This document shows positions 54,491 through 63,615 of a DNA stretch of 64,000 nt, in pieces. This DNA is from Nocardioides sp. LHD-245 (GTDB lineage: Bacteria > Actinomycetota > Actinomycetes > Propionibacteriales > Nocardioidaceae). Where the stretch lies: NCBI RefSeq assembly GCF_030929495.1, contig NZ_JAVFWN010000004.1, forward strand, positions 124,001 through 188,000, given 5' to 3'. A program made the translations under genes and the position numbers. Positions within the stretch are counted from its first letter, which is position 1, and every line of letters begins with the position of its first letter. The notes beneath the pieces were generated by a model. That model was not told the origin of the DNA, did not search any database, and worked only from the letters and a program-made list of their open reading frames with translations.

Positions 54491-56349
54491 CCCACCGGGT
54501 CCTTGCCGGTGGTGAGAGTGGCCTGCCGGCCGTAGCCCGACGCGGTCCAGGTGACGGCCAGCGGCACCGGCCCGTCGGGCAGCCACGGCTGCTCCTTCAC
54601 GCAGTCGCGCACGTCCCAGGTGCCACGCTCGACGATGCCGAGTGCCGCGTCGATCACCCGGTACTCCTGCGGCCGCGACCGGCGCCACGGCGTCGCCTGC
54701 GACTCGCAGTAGGCCACCACGAGGTCACCGGGCTCGAGCCCGAGCCGCTTCTGCACGGCGGCGATCAGCCGCTCGTCGTGCAGGTGGCCGTCGCCGAAGT
54801 TCCAGCCGACCAGGATGTTGCACATGAACTCGCCCTCCCGCACGTCGCGGGTGTCGAGATCGTCGAGGTGCTCGCGCAGCACCGAGAACAGACCACGGCC
54901 CTGGCTGTGCATCGAGCGCCACGCGAGCGCCTTCTGCACGGTCATCTCGGCCTCGTCGGCCGTGTAGGTCATCCCCGGCATCCGCTGCAGCTGGTCGTTC
55001 TGCGTCTCGACGAGCAGCAGCTCGTTGAGCCGCTGCTCCACGCCCGGCCTCATCGCCCAGACCGCGGAGGCCCAGTTGCCGGCGTACTGCCGCATGGAGG
55101 GCAGGAAGGACACCAGGTCGGGGCGCAGGTTGCCGAGGACCGGGCCGAACAGCAGCAGTGCGAAGACCGGAATCAGCAGCAGCGGCTCGGAGAACTCCCA
55201 GATGTTGTACGTCGACGCGTCGAACCCGGCGCCGAGAGCGGTGCCTCCCCAGAGCACGATCGCGATGTAGCCGAAGTAGACGTTCCACTCGAGGGGTACG
55301 GCGAGCGGGAACGTCGAGGTGATGAAGATGTGGAACACCAGCATCGCCGCCGCGCCCAGCAGGGCGACGGTGTCGTTGGTCGTCAGCAGCAGCACGATCG
55401 GGATGAGGATCTCGACGGTGGTGCCGCCGACGTGGGCCATGAACCAGGCCAGCCGGCTGGGCCTGATGTCCTCGGGCGCGCGCCGGTAGTGCAGTCTCTT
55501 GACGACATTGAGCTGGCCGGGGCTGTTGGAGACCATCGGGGGCACGACGTTGATGAAGTGCTCGCCGAGCTTGGAGACGCCGGCGCCGATCCACACCACG
55601 CAGATGATGATCTTGAACGCGATGACCAGGTTGACGAAGTCCGCCGAGGTCGCGCTGTCGCTCAGCGCGATCGCGCCGAGCGTGGCCGAGAACAGCATGA
55701 TCGGCAGGTACTGCTCGGAGCGGGCCGCGAGGAAGACCACCTTGTCGCGCAGGCCCATCAGCGGCATCGTCACGAGGATCGGCAGGAACGCCAGCGGCGG
55801 GACGAGTTCCTGCGGGCCGGTCCCGGTGGGCAGGAAGGGCACCGCCTCGGCGTGCACGGCGAGCGGGTAGACGAGGCTGGCCAGTACGGCGACGTACAGG
55901 ACGACGTCGGCGACGGTCCGCTCGTCGCCGCCGGTGAGCGGGACCCGGCGACCCCACGGTGCCATCCGGATCGTGCCGGGGCGCAGCCAGTAGCGGATGT
56001 TGCCGAGCATCGGCACGAAGTGGCCGCACAGCGGGCCGAACGCGCCGCCGAGGCCGATCACCTCGAGCAGCATCAGCCAGACCGCGAGCTTCTGGTAGAC
56101 GACGACATTGTCGAACCAGGTGCCCGGGTCGGTGAAGTGGACGTAGTCGGTGGTCCACGACGTGATGGCCAGGCCCACGGCGAAGTAGAGGCCGAGCATC
56201 TTGAGGATGTAGACGACGTGCAGCATCCGCGGTGTGTTGAAGCCCTCGGTCACCCAGTTGGTGCTGAGCACCCGGATCCGCTCCTGGAGCGGCAGGGCGA
56301 GGAACTCGGCCGGCGGCATCGGCTCCGGCGCGGGCTTGAGGAATCCCAT
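54487..56349 (-). CDS. DUF3556 family transmembrane protein
   Basis: 620 residues. The N-terminal 440 residues have about eight to ten membrane spans, with EILIPIVLLLTTNDTVALLG and an internal HFVPMLGNIRYWLRPG loop; the C-terminal 150 residues are soluble (RDVREGEFMCNILVGWNFGD, then KRLGLEPGDLVVAYCESQAT). The family occurs in actinobacteria and its function is unknown. ATG at 56349; the acyl-CoA synthetase stop is 3 bases upstream. Coupling to an FAD oxidoreductase and an acyl-CoA synthetase suggests a membrane step in lipid modification. Confidence 0.85.
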   Translation of the reverse strand: MGFLKPAPEPMPPAEFLALPLQERIRVLSTNWVTEGFNTPRMLHVVYILKMLGLYFAVGLAITSWTTDYVHFTDPGTWFDNVVVYQKLAVWLMLLEVIGLGGAFGPLCGHFVPMLGNIRYWLRPGTIRMAPWGRRVPLTGGDERTVADVVLYVAVLASLVYPLAVHAEAVPFLPTGTGPQELVPPLAFLPILVTMPLMGLRDKVVFLAARSEQYLPIMLFSATLGAIALSDSATSADFVNLVIAFKIIICVVWIGAGVSKLGEHFINVVPPMVSNSPGQLNVVKRLHYRRAPEDIRPSRLAWFMAHVGGTTVEILIPIVLLLTTNDTVALLGAAAMLVFHIFITSTFPLAVPLEWNVYFGYIAIVLWGGTALGAGFDASTYNIWEFSEPLLLIPVFALLLFGPVLGNLRPDLVSFLPSMRQYAGNWASAVWAMRPGVEQRLNELLLVETQNDQLQRMPGMTYTADEAEMTVQKALAWRSMHSQGRGLFSVLREHLDDLDTRDVREGEFMCNILVGWNFGDGHLHDERLIAAVQKRLGLEPGDLVVAYCESQATPWRRSRPQEYRVIDAALGIVERGTWDVRDCVKEQPWLPDGPVPLAVTWTASGYGRQATLTTGKDPVG

Positions 56350-56351
56350 GG

Positions 56352-57833
56352 TCAGGCTCCGCTCAGTCGGGCCCGCAGCGCGGGCTTGTCGATCTTGCCG
56401 ACGGGGTTCTTGGGAAGAGCATCCAGCACATGGAGGGCCACCGGAACCTTGATCTTCGTGAGCCGCTCGCGGCAGCGCGCGAGCAGGGCGTCGACGTCGA
56501 TGCCGTCGGTGCCCGCGTCGGGCCGCGGCGAGACGAACGCGACCACCACCTCGCCGTACACGGGGTCGGGCCCGCCGACCACGGCCGCCTCGAGCACCTC
56601 GGGGGCTGCGTGCAGCACGTTCTCGATCTCCTTGGGATAGATGTTCTCCCCGCCCCGGATGATCATGTCCTTGATCCGGTCCACGATCCGCAGATATCCG
56701 TCCTCGTCGAGGATCCCGACGTCGCCGGTGTGCAGCCAGCCGTCGCCCAGGGTCTCGGCCGTGGCCTCCGGGCGGTTGAGGTAGCCACGCATCACGTTCG
56801 CGCCCTTGATCACGACCTCGCCGCGCTCGCCGGCCGGGACCAGGGTGCCGTCGGGCGCCATGATCGCGACCAGCTGCCCGGGCAGCGCCGGGCCGACCGT
56901 GCCGGGCTTGCGCGGCCCGTCGACCGGGTTGCAGGTCGACGCGCAGGTGCCCTCCGAGAGCCCGTAGCCCTCGACCAACGCGAACCCGAACCTCTGCTCC
57001 ACAGCGGTGAACAGCTCCGGTGGCGCGGGTGCCGCGCCGCAGATCGCGTAGCGCACCGAGCTGGTGTCGGACCGCACCTCGGCAGGCAGCGCGACCAGGT
57101 GCGCATAGATCGTCGGCACCGCGGAGAAGTACGTCGGGCGCAGCCGCTCGATCGCCTGCAGGAACTCCACCGGGTGGAAGCGCGCGAGCACCGACAGCTG
57201 CGCGCCGACGGACATCGGGGTGAGCCAGCTGACGCAGATCGCGTTGACGTGGAACAGCGGCAGCACCAGCAGGCAGTGGTCGTCGGCGTCGATGCCGACG
57301 GCCTCGCCCATGCTCGAGATCATCGCGGCGATGTTGCCGTGGTCGAGCATGACGCCCTTCGGGCGCCCGGTCGAGCCGCTCGTGTAGACGAGCAGCGCCA
57401 GGTCGCCGGTCGAGGTCCGGGCCGGCGGCAGGGCGGGTGCGTCCGGCGGGGCGGCGGCCAGGTCGTCGACGGCGAGGGTGGTCGCCGTGGCGAACCGGGC
57501 GTCCGGGTCGCCGGTCACGACGAGGACGGCGCCGGAGTCCTCGATCTGGTGCGCGGCCTCGACGGCGGTGAAGGTGGGGTTGACCGGCGTCGCCGCCGCG
57601 CCGAGCCGCCAGGCCGCCATGATCGCGACGAGCAGCTCGACCCGGTTGGGCAGCATCACCGCGACCACCGCGCCCCGGCCGACGCCGAGACCGGCGAACC
57701 GCCGGGCCGCGGCGTCCACCCGCTCGCCGAACACCCGGTAGGTCAGCTCGCTCCGCTCGTCGCGCACACAGGGGCGGTCGTCGTACGACGCGGGGCGCAG
57801 CCAGGGCAGCCAGGTGAGGTGGTCGAGAGTCAT
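56352..57833 (-). CDS. Acyl-CoA synthetase (AMP-forming, ANL superfamily)
   Basis: 493-residue adenylating enzyme. AMP-binding motif LLVYTSGSTGRPKGVMLDHG, then VEGYGLSEGTCAST, and the C-terminal hinge YLRIVDRIKDMIIRGGENIY with the catalytic Lys in LPKNPVGKIDKPALRA. It resembles fatty-acid or aryl-CoA ligases; substrate unknown. ATG at 57833 lies 6 bases after TAGCGT (57840-57845 on the minus strand), a leaderless promoter. First gene of the operon with DUF3556 and the FAD oxidoreductase, divergent from a PucR regulator. Confidence 0.92.
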   Translation of the reverse strand: MTLDHLTWLPWLRPASYDDRPCVRDERSELTYRVFGERVDAAARRFAGLGVGRGAVVAVMLPNRVELLVAIMAAWRLGAAATPVNPTFTAVEAAHQIEDSGAVLVVTGDPDARFATATTLAVDDLAAAPPDAPALPPARTSTGDLALLVYTSGSTGRPKGVMLDHGNIAAMISSMGEAVGIDADDHCLLVLPLFHVNAICVSWLTPMSVGAQLSVLARFHPVEFLQAIERLRPTYFSAVPTIYAHLVALPAEVRSDTSSVRYAICGAAPAPPELFTAVEQRFGFALVEGYGLSEGTCASTCNPVDGPRKPGTVGPALPGQLVAIMAPDGTLVPAGERGEVVIKGANVMRGYLNRPEATAETLGDGWLHTGDVGILDEDGYLRIVDRIKDMIIRGGENIYPKEIENVLHAAPEVLEAAVVGGPDPVYGEVVVAFVSPRPDAGTDGIDVDALLARCRERLTKIKVPVALHVLDALPKNPVGKIDKPALRARLSGA

Positions 57834-57867
57834 GCCGGAACGCTAGGACCGGCTCGGACCACCGTTC

Positions 57868-57884
57868 TTGGTCTCTCGAACCAA
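57868..57884. promoter_or_regulatory. Candidate PucR operator
   Basis: TTGGT-N7-ACCAA dyad in the 160-base gap between the acyl-CoA synthetase and the PucR gene. It falls about 22 bases upstream of the synthetase -10 box, at the -35 position, so a bound regulator could block or assist polymerase. Confidence 0.45.
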
Positions 57885-57993
57885 ACTCGGGCACGGATGA
57901 AGGCCCCGACAGCCAAGGCGGACCGGCATGCTCCTCTGGCACCATGGCGTGATCGCCGTCACGCATTGGTGCGACGATCCAAAGGAGGGGCGC

Positions 57994-59307
57994 GTGTCGG
58001 ATCCGGAGACCGAGATCCAGGGGATCGCCGCGCTGCTCGCCGAGCGCCAGATCGAGCTCACCGCCGAGCTGGTCGACGCCTTCCGCGACCGGATCCCGGA
58101 GCTGCCGACCGACCCCGCGCTGGTCGAGCTGCTGGTCGGCAGCTCGGGCGCCAATCTGGAGACCTTCGTCCACCTGATGCGGGGGCACATCCGGGTCAGA
58201 GACGTGCACGCTCCCACCGCGGCCGTCGAGTACGCGCGGCGCCTGGCCCAACGCGGCACGCCGCCCAGTGCGCTGCTGCGCGCCTACCGGATCGGTCAGC
58301 AGCTGATCCTGCAGTGGGCGCACGCCCAGATCACCGGCGGCATCGACGACCCGACGCTCGCCCTGCGTACGACGCAGCTGCTCACCGACACGTCGTTCCT
58401 CTACATCGACGCCGTCTCCGAGGAGGTCGTGCAGGCCTACCAGGAGGAGCGCGAGCGCTGGCTGGCCAACCGCAGCGCCGTCCAGCGCGAGACCGTCGAC
58501 GCCCTGCTGCGCGGCGACCGGCTCGACCTCGCGGCGACGGAGGTCGCCCTCGGCTACCGGCTGCGCCAGCACCATCTCGGCCTCGTGCTGTGGACCGCCC
58601 CCGGAGCCGGGGACCTCACCGACCTCACCGCGGTCGAGCGGACGGTCGCCCGGATCGCGGAGCGCATCGGCGCTGCCGGGCAGCCGCTCTTCGTCCCCCG
58701 CGACCGCGAGACGGCCTGGGCCTGGCTCCCGATCGGCCGCACCGGCGAGCTCGACGCGGCCGGCATCGACGAAGTGCTCGCCGGCGGCGACGGTCAGGTG
58801 CACGTCGCGTCCGGTCGCTCCGGCGCCGGCGAGCCCGGGTTCCGGACCACCCACGAGGGAGCGGCCGCCGCGCACGCCGTCGCCCAGCTCGGTCAGCACC
58901 CCGCCGGCCGCGCGGTGAGCTACGCCGACCCGACCGTCCGCGCCGCCGCCCTCCTCGCCCACGACCTGCCCGCCACGCGGCGCCTGGTCCTCGGCGCTCT
59001 CGGCGACCTCGCCGAGGACACCGACGGGGCCGCCCGCCTGCGTGAGACGCTGCTCGCGTTCGTCGAGGAGCGGGAGAGCTATGTCGCCACCGCCGCCCGG
59101 GTGCACCTGCACAAGAACACCGTGAAGTACCGCGTCGACCGCGCCGTCGAGGCCCGGGGAAAGCCCCTCGGCGAGGAGCGTCTCGACCTCGAGCTCGCGC
59201 TGATCGCGTGCAAGTGGCTCGGGCCCGAGGTGCTGGTCTCCGCTGGCGGGCTGATGCTTGTAACTAAGGGTTACCCCTCGAAAAGCGGCACAACAGCACC
59301 CGGGTAG
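57994..59307 (+). CDS. PucR family transcriptional regulator
   Basis: 437-residue regulator. N-terminal part (about 10-170) is a helical sensor-like region common in actinobacterial PucR proteins (NLETFVHLMRGHIRVRDVHA, LRAYRIGQQLILQWAHAQIT). The C-terminal PucR HTH is seen in YVATAARVHLHKNTVKYRVD. The natural end is near EVL at residue 412; the last about 17 residues are read from a palindromic element that also supplies the TAG stop. GTG at 57994 with AAAGGAGG upstream is clear. It likely controls the divergent lipid operon. Confidence 0.9.
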   Translation: MSDPETEIQGIAALLAERQIELTAELVDAFRDRIPELPTDPALVELLVGSSGANLETFVHLMRGHIRVRDVHAPTAAVEYARRLAQRGTPPSALLRAYRIGQQLILQWAHAQITGGIDDPTLALRTTQLLTDTSFLYIDAVSEEVVQAYQEERERWLANRSAVQRETVDALLRGDRLDLAATEVALGYRLRQHHLGLVLWTAPGAGDLTDLTAVERTVARIAERIGAAGQPLFVPRDRETAWAWLPIGRTGELDAAGIDEVLAGGDGQVHVASGRSGAGEPGFRTTHEGAAAAHAVAQLGQHPAGRAVSYADPTVRAAALLAHDLPATRRLVLGALGDLAEDTDGAARLRETLLAFVEERESYVATAARVHLHKNTVKYRVDRAVEARGKPLGEERLDLELALIACKWLGPEVLVSAGGLMLVTKGYPSKSGTTAPG

Positions 59308-59477
59308 TAGCAACAGCGCCCGGGTAGATGACCAGTATCCCGGGTCCGTCGGACGCGGACCGCTGGCCGCGCCCTGCCTCGTGATCCGTGGGCCGGCAAC
59401 GGAACTACCCGGGCGCTGTTGCTACTACCCGGGTGCTGTTGCACTGAAAAATGCGGGGTAACCCTTAGTTACAAGCA
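59255..59477. repeat. 223-bp inverted-repeat element with nested repeats (MITE-like or bidirectional terminator)
   Basis: Outer arms 59255-59277 and 59455-59477 are perfect 23-bp inverted repeats that include GTAAC-TAAGG-GTTAC. After 13 unmatched bases on each side come perfect 37-bp inner arms, 59291-59327 and 59405-59441. Each inner arm holds two copies of CAACAGCRCCCGGGTAG separated by TAG, so the element has four copies. The central 77 bases are unique. No transposase and no target duplication are seen. The left end lies inside the PucR frame. The remainder of 59308-59539 has no gene. Confidence 0.9.
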
Positions 59478-59539
59478 CTCGAGCGGGGTGGGCAAGAACG
59501 GTCAAGCACCGGCAGTGGTCGAAGCAGCACACTGGACCC

Positions 59540-60454
59540 ATGACCGGCCGTGACCGCCTGCGCGAGCTCCTCGACGCGGTGCTCGACGAGGACAACCGGA
59601 CGCTCGCCGACATGGCGGGCGGGGCGTTCGCGTCGCCGTACCACTTCACCCGGGTGCTCTCGCGCGACGCCGGCGAGGCACCGGTGGCGATGCGACGGCG
59701 GGTGATGCTGGAGCGGGCCGCCTGGCGGATCCGGCAGGGCGGCCAGGTCACCGACGCCGCGTGGGAGGCGGGGTACGCGTCGCTGGAGGGGTTCAGCCGC
59801 GCGTTCGCCCGGGCCTACGGACATCCGCCGAGCGACGCCGGCGGGGGACACGGCAGCGTCTGGCTGCCCGCGGCCAACGGCATCCACTTCCATCCACCCA
59901 CGAGCCTGTGGGTCCACGCAGGAGAGCGAGCGATGAGTCCCGTCACCGATCAGATGGTCCGCCACGACCTGGACGACACCCGCGAGCTGATCGAGCTGGC
60001 GAAGGGGCTCTCCGACGCCGCCTGGCGCGAGGTCCGCGCCCCCGGCCACCAGGTGGCGTCGTGGGAGGGGCCGGAGGAGTCGATCGCGGCAGTGCTGGAG
60101 CGCACCGTCTTCGCCAAGGAGGTCTGGCTGGCCGCCGTCGAGGGCACCGACTTCCCCGACGTCGACCGGTCGCCCGGCCCCGCCGGGCTGCTGGAGCGGC
60201 ACGACGCAGCAGCCGCCCGCTGGCTGGCGGCGGTGCGCGACATCGACCGACGCCACGCCTGGGACGACCGGATCGTCGACGCGCTGTGCGAGCCGCCGGA
60301 GTCGTTCGTGCTGAGCAGCATCGCGGCGCACGTGCTGACCTTCTCGGCGTACCGGCGTCAGCTGACCCGGGTCTGGCTGCGCGCGGCCGGGGTCGAGGTC
60401 GACGACGGCGACCCGATCAACTGGCTGCGGCGCGAGCTCGGGGAGGACCGATGA
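59540..60454 (+). CDS. AraC-type HTH protein fused to a DinB-like domain
   Basis: 304 residues. Residues 1-105 are an AraC helix-turn-helix pair (DMAGGAFASPYHFTRVLSRD and VTDAAWEAGYASLEGFSRAF, then YGHPPSD). The rest is a DinB/YfiT-like four-helix domain, starting near HDLDDTRELIELAKG and ending with SIAAHVLTFSAYRRQLTRVW; a metal-type His is in SSIAAHVLTF. Such fusions may be thiol- or metal-responsive. The ATG at 59540 begins 63 bases after the palindromic element; the stop overlaps the next gene (ATGA). Confidence 0.83.
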   Translation: MTGRDRLRELLDAVLDEDNRTLADMAGGAFASPYHFTRVLSRDAGEAPVAMRRRVMLERAAWRIRQGGQVTDAAWEAGYASLEGFSRAFARAYGHPPSDAGGGHGSVWLPAANGIHFHPPTSLWVHAGERAMSPVTDQMVRHDLDDTRELIELAKGLSDAAWREVRAPGHQVASWEGPEESIAAVLERTVFAKEVWLAAVEGTDFPDVDRSPGPAGLLERHDAAAARWLAAVRDIDRRHAWDDRIVDALCEPPESFVLSSIAAHVLTFSAYRRQLTRVWLRAAGVEVDDGDPINWLRRELGEDR

Positions 60455-61008
60455 GCACCGTCTACTACACCGCCACGACACTCGACGGCTTCCTCGCCGA
60501 CCCGGACGACTCGCTCGCCTGGCTGCTGCGCCAGGACCTCGACGAGGCCGGACCCCAGAACTACGGCGCCTTCATCGAGAGCATCGGCGCCCTGGTGATG
60601 GGCTCGACGACCTACGAGTGGGTGCTCGCCCACCTCGCCGAGACCGGCGAGGCCTGGTATTACGCGCAGCCCACCTGGGTGATGACGTCCCGCGAGCTGC
60701 CCGCGCCCGACGGCGCCGACGTGCGCTTCGCGAAGGGCGCGGTCACCGGTGTGTACGACGACCTGCGGGCCGCCGCGGGGGAGCGCGACGTCTGGGTGGT
60801 CGGTGGCGGCGACCTCGCCGGCCAGTTCGCCGACGCCGGACTGCTCGACGACGTGATCGTGTCGATCGCGCCGGTCGTCCTCGGGGCCGGTCGCCCGCTG
60901 TTGCCGCGCCGGCTCGACCTCAGGCTCGAGGAGACCGCCCGCAACGGTGCCTTCGTCACCGCCCGCTACCGCGTGGACGGACCACTCACGGAGGACCGCA
61001 CGGGTTGA
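60451..61008 (+). CDS. DHFR/RibD-C family reductase
   Basis: 185-residue protein of the bifunctional deaminase-reductase C-terminal type, DHFR-like. YYTATTLDGFLADPDDSLAW, GALVMGSTTYEWVLAHLAET and DVWVVGGGDLAGQFADAGLL are the three characteristic blocks; the last is the NADPH glycine-rich loop. Substrate unknown; many are paired with regulators. ATG at 60451 overlaps the AraC/DinB stop, so the two genes are coupled. Confidence 0.88.
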   Translation: MSTVYYTATTLDGFLADPDDSLAWLLRQDLDEAGPQNYGAFIESIGALVMGSTTYEWVLAHLAETGEAWYYAQPTWVMTSRELPAPDGADVRFAKGAVTGVYDDLRAAAGERDVWVVGGGDLAGQFADAGLLDDVIVSIAPVVLGAGRPLLPRRLDLRLEETARNGAFVTARYRVDGPLTEDRTG

Positions 61009-61057
61009 CAGCGGGGGGATGGTGGAAGGGACCGGTCCAACTTCTCGGGAGGACATC

Positions 61058-62905
61058 GTGCGCCGTACCTTCGCCGTCTCCACCGCCCTCGTCGCCGCGA
61101 CCACCGTCGCCGCCCTCGGCACCGCCGTGCCGGTGGGCCCGGCCGTCGCGAAGCCGGTCGTCGCGAAGCCAGGCCCGCAACAGCCACCGAGGGTCCCGAC
61201 CGCCACCGGGTACGGCGGAGCCGTCAGCTCGGTCGACCCCGACGCGACCGCGATCGGCCTGGAGGTCCTGCGGCGCGGCGGCAACGCCGTCGACGCCGCC
61301 GTCGCGACGGCGGCCGCCCTCGGCGTCACCGAGCCCTACAGTGCCGGGGTCGGCGGCGGCGGCTATCTGGTGCACTACAACGCGGTCACCGGGGAGGTGG
61401 AGACGATCGACGGTCGCGAGACGGCGCCGTCGGGGATCCGCCCCGACGCGTTCGTCGACCCCGCGACCGGGAAGCCCTACCCGTTCACCCCGGAGCTGGT
61501 GACCAGCGGCGTCTCGGTCGGCGTCCCCGGGACACCGGCCACCTGGCAGACCGCACTCGACCGGTGGGGGAGCCTCTCGCTCGCCGCGGCGCTCCGGCCG
61601 GCCGCCCGACTCGCCCAGCGCGGCTTCGTCGTCGACGGCACCTTCGCCCTGCAGACCCGCGAGAACGCCGAGCGCTTCCGGACCTTCACCAGCAGCACCG
61701 ACCTGTTCCTCGCCGACGGCGTGCCCGAGGCGGGCAGCAGGTTCCGCAACCCGGACCTCGCACGCACCTACCGCCAGCTGGGCGCGAAGGGCATCGGCTG
61801 GCTCTACGACGGCCGGCTGGGCGCCGAGGTGGCGCGGACGGTGCAGCAGCCGCCGCTCAGCGGCGCGACCGATCTCCCGGTTCCACCGGGCAGCATGACG
61901 GTGCAGGACCTCGCGACGTACGAGGCCCTGGTCCGGGAGCCGACGTCGATCGGCTACCGCGGCCACGACGTCTATGGCATGGCGCCGTCGTCGTCCGGCG
62001 GCACGACCGTGGGTGAGTCGCTCAACATCCTCGAGCGGTTCCGGCCCTCGGGCGCGGTCCCGACCCTCCACCACTACCTCGAGGCGACCGCCCTCGCGTT
62101 CGCCGACCGGGCGAAGTACGTCGGCGATCCGGCCTTCGAGGACGTCCCTGTCGGTGCGCTGCTCGACGACACCTTCGCCCAGGAGCGCGCCTGCGCCCTC
62201 GACCCCGAGACGGCGGCGACCAAGCCGGTCCCGGCGGGAGACGTGGCGTCCTACGACGGCGTCTGCGCCGAGCCGACCGGCCGGGCCGAGAGGGACGCCG
62301 ACACCGAGAACCTCTCGACCACGCACCTCACCACGGCCGACAGGTGGGGCAATGTCGTCGCCTACACGCTCACCATCGAGCAGACCGGAGGCTCCGGCAT
62401 CGTCGTGCCGGGCCGCGGCTTCCTGCTCAACAACGAGCTGACCGACTTCTCCACCGTCTACGACCCCGACGACCCCAACCGGATCGAGCCCGGCAAGCGG
62501 CCGCGCAGCTCGATGGCGCCGACGATCGTGCTCCGTGACGGGCGGCCGGTGCTGGCGCTGGGCTCGCCCGGCGGCTCGACCATCATCACCACCGTGCTGC
62601 AGGTGCTCCTCAACCGACTCGACCTCGGTCTCAGCCTTCCGGACGCGGTTGCCGCCCCCCGCGCGTCGCAGCGCAACACGGCCGCCGTCACCGCCGAGCA
62701 GGCCTTCATCGACACCTACGGCGCCGCGCTGGCGGCGTACGGGCACACCTTCACCGTCGCCGGTCCGCCCGGCTCGAGTGCCGCGGAGATCGGCGCCGTC
62801 GCCGCGGTCGAGCTCGGCCCGGACGGCCGCCTGACGGCTGTGGCGGAGCCCACGCGCCGGGGAGGCGGGGCCGCGGGTGTGGTCGTGCCTACGCTGAGTC
62901 CGTGA
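61058..62905 (+). CDS. ggt: Secreted gamma-glutamyltransferase
   Basis: Splits glutathione and other gamma-glutamyl compounds outside the cell. 615 residues with a signal peptide (VRRTFAVSTALVAATTVAAL, Ala-rich cleavage near AVAKPV). The proenzyme self-cleaves before the Thr in NLSTTHLTTADRWGN (Thr421 or 422), leaving an N-terminal nucleophile Thr. Family blocks GGNAVDAAVATAAALGVTEP, SAGVGGGGYLVHYN and GSPGGSTIITTVLQV are present. GTG at 61058 follows GGGAGG. It is coupled by GTGA to the flavoprotein gene. Confidence 0.93.
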   Translation: MRRTFAVSTALVAATTVAALGTAVPVGPAVAKPVVAKPGPQQPPRVPTATGYGGAVSSVDPDATAIGLEVLRRGGNAVDAAVATAAALGVTEPYSAGVGGGGYLVHYNAVTGEVETIDGRETAPSGIRPDAFVDPATGKPYPFTPELVTSGVSVGVPGTPATWQTALDRWGSLSLAAALRPAARLAQRGFVVDGTFALQTRENAERFRTFTSSTDLFLADGVPEAGSRFRNPDLARTYRQLGAKGIGWLYDGRLGAEVARTVQQPPLSGATDLPVPPGSMTVQDLATYEALVREPTSIGYRGHDVYGMAPSSSGGTTVGESLNILERFRPSGAVPTLHHYLEATALAFADRAKYVGDPAFEDVPVGALLDDTFAQERACALDPETAATKPVPAGDVASYDGVCAEPTGRAERDADTENLSTTHLTTADRWGNVVAYTLTIEQTGGSGIVVPGRGFLLNNELTDFSTVYDPDDPNRIEPGKRPRSSMAPTIVLRDGRPVLALGSPGGSTIITTVLQVLLNRLDLGLSLPDAVAAPRASQRNTAAVTAEQAFIDTYGAALAAYGHTFTVAGPPGSSAAEIGAVAAVELGPDGRLTAVAEPTRRGGGAAGVVVPTLSP

Positions 62906-63549
62906 CGACCGAGGCTTCGAGCGAGACCTGGACCGAGATCACCGACGCCGACGCGCTGACCGCGCTGCTCGGCGTGCCGACGGCCGCGGCGCGGGACAAG
63001 GAGCGGTCCGCACTGACTGACATCGACCGGGACTGGCTGGCGGCCGCGCCGTTCTGCATGGTCGCCACGGCCGACGCCGACGGACGCTGCGACGTCTCCC
63101 CGAAGGGCGACCCGGCCGGCCGCCTGGTGCACGTCCTCGACGACACGACCATCGCGATCGCCGAACGACCGGGCAACCGGCGGGCCGACGGCTACCGCAA
63201 CATCCTCGCCAACCCCCAGGTCGGGCTGAACTTCCTCATCCCGGGCCGGGGCGACACGCTGCGGATCAACGGACGGGCCCGCCTGGTGAGCGAGGCTCCC
63301 TTCCTCGACGCCATGGTGGTCAAGGGACACCGGCCGTTGCTGGCGGTCGTGGTCGAGATCGAGACGGTCTTCTTCCATTGCGCGAAGGCGTTCCTCCGCT
63401 CGCGGCTGTGGCGCCCCGAGACCTGGGACCCGGAGGTCAGCGTCCCGCGCCGCGCTGTCGTCGCCCAGCGCCTCGAACGGCCCGGCGACAGCATCGAGGT
63501 GCTCGACGCCCACTACGGCCCGCGCTACGAGGAGCACCTCTACGGCTGA
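62902..63549 (+). CDS. FMN-dependent PPOX-class flavoprotein (MSMEG_1061-like)
   Basis: 215-residue split-barrel flavoprotein. A central KGDPAGRLVHVLDDTTIAIA and PGNRRADGYRNILANPQVGL fit the pyridoxamine-phosphate-oxidase-like family; a VFFHCAKAFLRSRLW segment follows the barrel. Reaction unknown; members bind FMN or F420. The GTG at 62902 overlaps the ggt stop by 4 bases, an unexpected pairing for an exported transpeptidase and a cytosolic flavoprotein. Confidence 0.88.
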   Translation: MTTEASSETWTEITDADALTALLGVPTAAARDKERSALTDIDRDWLAAAPFCMVATADADGRCDVSPKGDPAGRLVHVLDDTTIAIAERPGNRRADGYRNILANPQVGLNFLIPGRGDTLRINGRARLVSEAPFLDAMVVKGHRPLLAVVVEIETVFFHCAKAFLRSRLWRPETWDPEVSVPRRAVVAQRLERPGDSIEVLDAHYGPRYEEHLYG

Positions 63550-63562
63550 GTCGGCACTCGTC

Positions 63563-63597
63563 TAGCGTTGTCCCTGGTCGACGTGACCAGCACGTCG
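63563..63597 (+). promoter_or_regulatory. Promoter-like box and small hairpin before the last gene
   Basis: TAGCGT at 63563-63568 is a good -10 box about 50 bases before the ATG at 63616. CGACGTG-ACCAG-CACGTCG (63579-63597) is a 7-bp hairpin in the leader. Confidence 0.35.
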
Positions 63598-63615
63598 GAC
63601 ATCTCGGAGGTTCCC

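Noticed and set aside
54487..59313. A 1608-codon open frame on the minus strand
   Set aside because: It only joins the DUF3556 frame with a shadow of the acyl-CoA synthetase and PucR genes; high GC keeps the frame open. The recognisable protein starts at 56349.
59255..59477. Complete insertion sequence
   Set aside because: There is no transposase in or near the element and flanking target duplications were looked for and not found; it is at most a non-autonomous element.
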